A DNA stretch of 49,091 bases from Cryomorphaceae bacterium (GTDB taxonomy: Bacteria; Bacteroidota; Bacteroidia; Flavobacteriales_D; SKUL01), in assembly GCA_007695365.1 (NCBI GenBank), contig REDV01000117.1, forward strand, positions 1 through 49,091, written 5' to 3'. This document shows positions 45,484 through 49,091 of the stretch, one piece after another. A program made the translations under genes and the position numbers. The notes beneath the pieces were generated by a model. That model did not search any database, was not told where the DNA came from, and saw nothing but the letters and a program-made list of their open reading frames with translations. How positions within the stretch are numbered: position 1 is the first letter of the stretch; each line of letters starts with the position of its first letter.

Positions 45484-45515
45484 GTTTGCCATTGGTTTTC
45501 GTTGATTACGGAATA

Positions 45516-45529
45516 GCGGGTTCGAGTCC
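45516..45529 (+). repeat. 14-bp T-arm fragment of tRNA-Asp
   Basis: GCGGGTTCGAGTCC repeats exactly 45424-45437 inside tRNA-Asp, 92 bp away. This is the part of a tRNA gene most often duplicated as a phage or island attachment site, although 14 bp is short. Confidence 0.6.
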
Positions 45530-45565
45530 AAATCAAAATCAGGAACAAGAACCCATCCACATCCC

Positions 45566-45682
45566 GTTGTCATTTCGACCGGAGTGCTGAGGGTCGAAGT
45601 ACGGAGTAGCCAGCCCCGAAGAATTTCGGGAGAGAAATCTCATTCAGTTCACACTTTTATCTCATAATAGATTTCTCCGCTG
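45566..45682. repeat. REP-like palindromic patch
   Basis: Contains GTCATTTCGACCGGAG-type sequence, a CCCGAA-GAAT-TTCGGG hairpin (45615-45630) and GAGAAATCT (45632-45640) matched by AGATTTCTC (45669-45677). Such blocks are dispersed repeats in many Bacteroidota genomes (from general knowledge). Copy number cannot be judged from one window. Confidence 0.5.
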
Positions 45683-45791
45683 CGCTAATGTACAGCTTGT
45701 TTTCATTCTTCCATTTCAAAACTCCGGTATACCGGAGTGGTTACTACGGATTCTTTGTGGAAGTTGTACGGCAAAGCAGAACTTGCCGCAT

Positions 45792-45827
45792 TAACAGCCC
45801 ACGAAGCAGAGCTTTGCGGGTACGGGG
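45792..45827. repeat. Direct repeat, copy 1 (36 bp)
   Basis: TAACA-G-CC-C followed by ACGAAGCAG-A-GCTTTGCGGGTACGGGG. It matches copy 2 at 47080-47114 with one substitution at CAG(A/G)GC, one C/T and one missing base. It lies 18 bp from the 3' end of the ORF6N gene. Confidence 0.7.
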
Positions 45828-45844
45828 GTTATTTTTTCCTGTCG

Positions 45845-46363
45845 TTATTTCTTATACCCGATCTTTTTTCTTGGGGTTTCCTGCTCTCTGATGAACTGTT
45901 TCAGGTATTCAAAGACCATTTGTATTTTCTCATCCTGACCGGCTACTCTCTTCTCCATTTCTTCGAGTTTGAGCAAAATATCCTTGTGGGTCAAGAGCAT
46001 TTCATTCAACTTTACAAACGTATCGATGATGAGCATGTTTACTTTATCTGCTCTTTCGCTTCTCAATACGCTGGACAGCATCAATATTCCATGATCTGTA
46101 AAGGCATAAGGAGGATATTTGGAATGTTGTCCTCTCTTTAAGGTCGCATTCTGCGATCTTAAAGATTTGTATTCCTCCTGTGTAAGCTGGAACATATACC
46201 TTTCCGGGAACTTACCGGGGTTTCTTTTTACCTGTTCATTCAGCCGCCTTGTCTCCACCTGGTAGAGCTCTGCCAGATCATGGGACAGCATGACTTTTTT
46301 TTCTCTGATGTGATAGATTTTGCTTACAATGACTTCTTCCGGTATCGCTATCTGCTCACTCAT
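45845..46363 (-). CDS. ORF6N-domain protein
   Basis: 172 residues. An ORF6N domain (about 8-100; VSKIYHIREKKVMLSHDLAELYQV, RRLNEQVKRNPGKFPERYMFQL read in parts, then YAFTDHGILMLSSVL) is followed by a coiled-coil region and a basic tail. ORF6N is a DNA-binding domain of phage and mobile-element proteins, related to the KilA-N/Bro group. Its role in chromosomes is unclear. Direct repeats lie on both sides (copies at 45792 and 47080), and the gene is in a repeat-rich tract beside tRNA genes, so it is likely horizontally acquired. Confidence 0.85.
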   Translation of the reverse strand: MSEQIAIPEEVIVSKIYHIREKKVMLSHDLAELYQVETRRLNEQVKRNPGKFPERYMFQLTQEEYKSLRSQNATLKRGQHSKYPPYAFTDHGILMLSSVLRSERADKVNMLIIDTFVKLNEMLLTHKDILLKLEEMEKRVAGQDEKIQMVFEYLKQFIREQETPRKKIGYKK

Positions 46364-46618
46364 TTCTTCTGATTTTACTGGTGTTTGCGGACCTTATTTG
46401 TTGGTCTCTTTGCTCATTGACCCAGGCTTTTATTGGGTTTGTAAAACTATTATTTCGGTTTGATATTCCCATTTGGAAAATCAAGACCTACCCGATAGGA
46501 TGGAACCTGGTAATGTCTTCGCTCAGATCATCCATGTCATTAATCCTTAATTCCGCAGGTTCGGTAAAGTCTCAAAGTTTTAACCTGAGTTCGATTATTA
46601 TTCGGGAATTCAGAGGTT

Positions 46619-46703
46619 CATAAACACCAAAATACAAGGCGCATTTTCAAAGCTTTAGCGGGCTAAAGCGCGAGAATGCAACGAAGTAGTTTGGTGTTTT
46701 ATG
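46619..46703. repeat. Imperfect 85-nt palindrome inside the inverted-repeat element
   Basis: Nested arms: CATAAACACCAAA (46619-46631) with TTTGGTGTTTTATG (46690-46703, one bulge), GCATTTTC (46641-46648) with GAGAATGC (46672-46679), and the inner GCTTTAG-CGGG-CTAAAGC hairpin (46652-46669). It could fold as RNA or as a cruciform. Confidence 0.6.
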
Positions 46704-46771
46704 GACAAGCCAATAAAATTTACACCTCTAAACAGCGATTTTCTGCCTAAAAATGACTTGAAACCGAGCCT

Positions 46772-46829
46772 GCGAGGTTCCATCTGACCGCTTAAAATCA
46801 GAATACAACAGATGAAATAGCCCGCTATT
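46772..46829. repeat. Dyad unit A
   Basis: CATCTG (46781-46786) and CAGATG (46809-46814) pair over a 22-nt loop. A second small hairpin AATAG-CCCG-CTATT (46816-46829) follows. It shares GCGAG..TTCCAT.TGACC with unit B. Confidence 0.55.
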
Positions 46830-46896
46830 CCTTCATCATTTTTAGTTGAAACGAGCTACGTAGAAAATATTAAAACACAGGAGGATGGTTGAAATG

Positions 46897-46949
46897 GCGA
46901 GTTCCATGTGACCTTTTAAAGTAAACATGAACACATGAAACTCACTATT
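46897..46949. repeat. Dyad unit B
   Basis: CATGTG (46905-46910) and CACATG (46932-46937) pair over a 21-nt loop; the arms differ from those of unit A at one base pair, and both sides change (C-G to G-C). A CTAT-TT-ATAG hairpin (46945-46954) follows. Confidence 0.55.
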
Positions 46950-47079
46950 TATAGGCGTTCTGAATCCTGAAGAATAATCGAACTCAGGTTTTTACGTGGA
47001 ATCAACCTCATTTGAGCCCCAGACACCATCGCTTTTGTTGTTTTGGAGTGTTTTGAACAACGATTTTGATTGGCCGGAG

Positions 47080-47114
47080 TAACACCTACGAAGCAGGGCT
47101 TTGCGGGTACGGGG
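47080..47114. repeat. Direct repeat, copy 2 (35 bp)
   Basis: TAACACCT then ACGAAGCAG-G-GCTTTGCGGGTACGGGG, in the same orientation as copy 1, 1288 bp away. The two copies bracket the ORF6N gene and the inverted-repeat element. Confidence 0.7.
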
Positions 47115-47247
47115 TGGAGTTCATTTCATTGATAGTAAAGCCCACGCGAAAGGATTGACTTCGTCGAATTTCATTTCGCGCGGTAGCGGGGTGGCTTTTT
47201 GCGGACGACCGATGACGAACACGACTTTTCCTGTTTCAATGTTAAAT

Positions 47248-47280
47248 GGATACCTGCCCGTCCGGCAGGCCGGTATCCAA
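47248..47280. repeat. GGATA/CCTGCC palindrome, REP-like
   Basis: TGGATA (47248-47253) with TATCCA (47275-47280) and inner CCTGCC (47254-47259) with GGCAGG (47265-47270), loop CGTCC. It sits 26 bp beyond the 3' end of the DUF1016 gene and could act as a terminator hairpin or a dispersed repeat. Confidence 0.55.
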
Positions 47281-47305
47281 GACGTATCCATTTGTATCCA
47301 AAAAC

Positions 47306-48346
47306 TTACTTCTTTAATCGCTTCTCCTGCTCTACGATCTCTCTTTCTCTTTCTATTTCTTGTCTCAGCTGCTTTTCACTGGGCATGTAGGTTTTATATT
47401 CTGAAGCGAAAAGCTGTTTATTTTCATTCAGTACGCTGTACTTGACAATAGTGTGGTCTTTTTTCGCACAGAGGATCAGCCCGATTGTCGGGTTGTCATT
47501 TTCTTGTCTTACTTTATCCTCAAAATAGCGCACATACATGTCCATTTGCCCAATATCCTGATGGCTTAGCTCTTTAGTTTTCAGATCGATAATTAAGAAG
47601 CATTTTAGAATGTAGTTGTAAAAAACCAAATCTGCATAAAAATGTTTGCCTGTTTCTGTAGTTAGCCTGTATTGCCTGCCCACAAAAGCAAAGCCCTTGC
47701 CCAACTCCAGTAAAAAATCGTGCAGCTTGTCTATAATAGCTTGTTCCAGTTCATTCTCCCTAAAATCAGTATTGTCTTTCAAGTCGAGAAATTCCAATAC
47801 ATAAGGGTCTTTAATGATATCTCTCGCTTCTTGTCTTTGTGTTTTCCGGATGGCTTCTTTCTTAACTTCTTTGCTGTTTTTACTCATTACCATTCTCTGA
47901 TAATAAAGGTTGTTGATCTGTCGATCCAGGCTTCTTGTGCTCCAATTGCATTCAATTGCCTCCTGCAAGTAAAACTCCCGGGCTTCTTTCTCTTCTACTT
48001 TTAAAAGCAAGCGATAATGGGTCCAGGTTAATTCGTCACGCAGTGCGTGACTTTTCTCAAAAGTGCTGTAAAACTGGCGCATGTACTTTAAATTGGTGGC
48101 GGTAAATCCTCTCCCATATTCCGATGTAAGTTGTTCGGATAGCTGCCGGATAAGCTCTTCGCCATATTTTGCACGTTCCTTTCCTTTTTGCTCCTGCTCT
48201 ACAATCAGCCGGCCCACATTCCAGTAGGCCTGAACCATTGCAAAGTTGGCCGTCCGGTAAACCGTGTTGCGTGCTTCTTCTATAATTTGCCTGATCTCAT
48301 CGTACAGGGCTTCTATCTGCTTTGAAGGGATGTTCTTTTTACTCAT
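47306..48346 (-). CDS. DUF1016/YhcG-family PDDEXK nuclease
   Basis: 346 residues. A helical DUF1016 N-domain (about 10-170; AYWNVGRLIVEQEQ, YGRGFTATNLKYMRQFY) precedes a PDDEXK nuclease-like domain (about 185-330) with the YADLVFYN acidic residue and IIDLKT carrying Asp and Lys. Family members are accessory genes often found in restriction-modification or mobile contexts, and YhcG can bind proteins and nucleic acids; activity here is not shown. Its start is separated by 343 bp from the XRE gene to the right and no promoter was recognised. Surrounding repeats favour horizontal acquisition. Confidence 0.85.
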   Translation of the reverse strand: MSKKNIPSKQIEALYDEIRQIIEEARNTVYRTANFAMVQAYWNVGRLIVEQEQKGKERAKYGEELIRQLSEQLTSEYGRGFTATNLKYMRQFYSTFEKSHALRDELTWTHYRLLLKVEEKEAREFYLQEAIECNWSTRSLDRQINNLYYQRMVMSKNSKEVKKEAIRKTQRQEARDIIKDPYVLEFLDLKDNTDFRENELEQAIIDKLHDFLLELGKGFAFVGRQYRLTTETGKHFYADLVFYNYILKCFLIIDLKTKELSHQDIGQMDMYVRYFEDKVRQENDNPTIGLILCAKKDHTIVKYSVLNENKQLFASEYKTYMPSEKQLRQEIEREREIVEQEKRLKK

Positions 48347-48689
48347 TTATCTGGTGTTGGTCTTTAAAATAACTCCTGATTAAAGGAAACGCTAAAATAC
48401 ATTCCATTTATCCAATCGGGTGGAACCCCGGAGTTAGTTCCGGATTTCCCCACTCCCGTGCGAACGCAAATTCGGCGTAACCAATCCTTTCACATGGGCA
48501 GTATTGCATTCCGGTAGATTCTTTTAGCACCATTCACCCCACTAAAATAGCATTTTCCGGTAAGTCAGGGCTAATTCAATCCGTTGCTGAAAAACCGATG
48601 AAATGAAGATTTGCGCAATGCGCATTCTACACTTGGTCCGTGCGACACGCGCTGGCCAGAGAGGGCTCAGGGCACAAAAAAATCTTTTT
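48347..48689. other. Intergenic region between DUF1016 and XRE genes
   Basis: 343 bp. Near the right end are the doubled hexamer TGCGCA-A-TGCGCA (48612-48624) and TACACTTG (48628-48635), one base off a -7 box. A hairpin CCGGA-gttagt-TCCGG is visible near 48428-48443. No gene is seen. Confidence 0.5.
48612..48635 (+). promoter_or_regulatory. Operator-like TGCGCA pair next to a -7-like box
   Basis: Two palindromic TGCGCA hexamers separated by one A (48612-48624), then TACACTTG (48628-48635), 55-78 bp before the XRE start. A related GCGCA/TGCGT pair lies at 49063-49081. Inferred site of autoregulation. Confidence 0.4.
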
Positions 48690-48971
48690 ATGGGCGTTTT
48701 TGGAGACAATATCAGGGACATAAGAGTACAAAAAGGCCTCTCTCAGCAGCAGGTGGCCGAACATATTGGTACTTCTCTCACACAGGTATGGCGCTGGGAG
48801 GCCGGGCAGACCGCCCCATCTATTGACAATGCCGCGCTGCTGGCCAGGTTCTACAATGTTTCTCTCGACAGGCTCTGCGGGCTTCACGCACCGCCAGACC
48901 TTGACCTGGAAGGATTGGACGGAGCGCAGATCGAGGCACTACAGGCCGTGGTGGCGGCTTTTAAAAGGTGA
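48690..48971 (+). CDS. XRE-family helix-turn-helix regulator
   Basis: 93 residues from ATG 48690 (MGVFGDNIRDIRVQKGLSQQ); a start 29 codons earlier adds a basic stretch without family resemblance. One HTH_3 domain (about 4-62; GLSQQQVAEHIGTSLTQVWRWEAGQT) precedes a short acidic helical tail (LDLEGLDGAQIEALQAVVAAFKR). It resembles small repressors of islands and toxin-antitoxin or restriction loci. The next gene probably begins beyond the window, as an ATG is present near 49085. Confidence 0.85.
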   Translation: MGVFGDNIRDIRVQKGLSQQQVAEHIGTSLTQVWRWEAGQTAPSIDNAALLARFYNVSLDRLCGLHAPPDLDLEGLDGAQIEALQAVVAAFKR

Positions 48972-49091
48972 GGGGGAGGGCTTTGGGTAGGCACACAAGC
49001 ATCGCTACGCTGTATCCCCCCGACCAACCCCATCTGGGCAATCGCTAAAAACCTGTTGAATTTCGCGCACAAAAATGCGTGATATGAGTTT
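48972..49091. other. Right end of window
   Basis: 120 bp without a complete gene. CGCGCA (49064-49069 region) faces TGCGTG (49076-49081 region), and an ATG near 49085 could start a gene outside the window. Confidence 0.3.

Larger units (their letters stand above)
45484..45844. other. Intergenic repeat-bearing region after the tRNA operon
   Basis: 361 bp without a convincing gene. It holds a tRNA-Asp T-arm copy (45516-45529), a REP-like palindromic patch (45566-45682) and the first copy of a 36-bp direct repeat (45792-45827). Reading frames here are antisense or random. Confidence 0.7.
46582..46990. mobile_element. Putative 409-bp inverted-repeat element (MITE-like or structured RNA locus)
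   Basis: Arms at 46582-46613 and 46960-46990 are inverted copies sharing the perfect 18-bp core AATAATCGAACTCAGGTT, with one gap and two mismatches beyond it. The interior has an imperfect palindrome (46619-46703) and two related dyad units (46772-46829, 46897-46949). No transposase is inside. A target-site duplication is not evident. Sequence and arrangement are seen; the element class is inference. Confidence 0.5.
46364..47305. other. 942-bp repeat-rich intergenic region
   Basis: No supported gene. An 80-codon frame at 46381-46623 on the plus strand crosses the inverted-repeat arm and is rejected. On the minus strand near 46490-46580 a short open stretch (INDMDDLSEDITRFHPIG then stop) may be a fragment of a former gene. 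The region contains the 409-bp inverted-repeat element, copy 2 of the direct repeat (47080-47114) and a GGATACC palindrome (47248-47280). Confidence 0.6.

Noticed and set aside
46381-46623. 80-codon plus-strand frame across the inverted-repeat arm
   Set aside because: Opposite strand carries the more gene-like stretch; the frame spans a repeat arm and has no domain.
45792-47114. Integron attC interpretation of the 36-bp repeats
   Set aside because: The GTTRRRY/RYYYAAC core pair is missing and no integron integrase is in view.
1-49091. CRISPR array, rRNA operon or prophage
   Set aside because: No regularly spaced identical repeats, no rRNA-like stretch, and no phage structural genes; the only mobile-type genes are ORF6N and DUF1016.

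Overview
The window looks like one chromosomal stretch of a Bacteroidota genome, most likely a Flavobacteriales/Cryomorphaceae-type marine bacterium. The support is internal. Seven full-length secreted proteins end in type IX secretion sorting or gliding-associated C-terminal domains. Several promoters match the Bacteroidota sigma-ABfr pattern (TTG/TTTG, 17-21 nt, TAnnTTTG). Shine-Dalgarno sequences are mostly absent, and the two tRNA genes do not encode CCA. The genus cannot be fixed from the sequence alone.

Layout. 1-3312: a partial S10 peptidase, a PaaY-type hexapeptide protein, a small secreted protein and a zinc-site-less sirtuin deacylase. 3362-17618: five large minus-strand genes for exported proteins, namely a four-Kazal protease inhibitor-like protein, a subtilisin-like protease, two 1195-residue tandem paralogues (lamin-tail, CotH kinase, InlB-like repeats, type B tail) and a lamin-tail protein. 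17721-24407: housekeeping and small genes, namely a zinc-ribbon protein, a 33-residue membrane peptide, thioredoxin plus a DUF6952-like partner, uracil-DNA glycosylase, an XRE regulator with inverted-repeat boxes upstream, a DUF2490 outer-membrane protein, ComEC and a short-chain dehydrogenase. 24501-28637: a 1378-residue secreted adhesin-like protein. 28869-36191: a plus-strand block of envelope and signalling genes (MscS channel, CDGSH protein, FMN reductase, SpoIIE-type phosphatase, K+ channel, ABCG-type transporter). 36340-45025: a lipoprotein, acyl-CoA dehydrogenase, HI0933-type flavoprotein, LDH/MDH-family dehydrogenase, and a translationally coupled SbcCD-like pair (membrane-anchored AAA ATPase plus metallophosphoesterase).

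45227-45448 carries tRNA-Pro(CGG) and tRNA-Asp(GTC), each with a recognisable promoter, followed by a strong terminator. From there to the window end the character changes to accessory DNA. It holds a 14-bp tRNA T-arm fragment, REP-like palindromes, an ORF6N-domain gene, a 409-bp inverted-repeat element with two internal dyads showing a compensatory base change, a 35-36-bp direct repeat pair bracketing both, a DUF1016/YhcG PDDEXK nuclease and a second XRE regulator. This looks like a tRNA-adjacent insertion hotspot.

Most distinctive signals: (i) the inverted-repeat element bracketed by direct repeats beside the ORF6N gene; (ii) a secreted protease followed by a multi-Kazal inhibitor, with a terminator-like hairpin ending 3 nt before the inhibitor's start codon; (iii) repeated TTACA-NN-TGTAA boxes upstream of an XRE regulator; (iv) the tandem, equal-length CotH/lamin-tail proteins.
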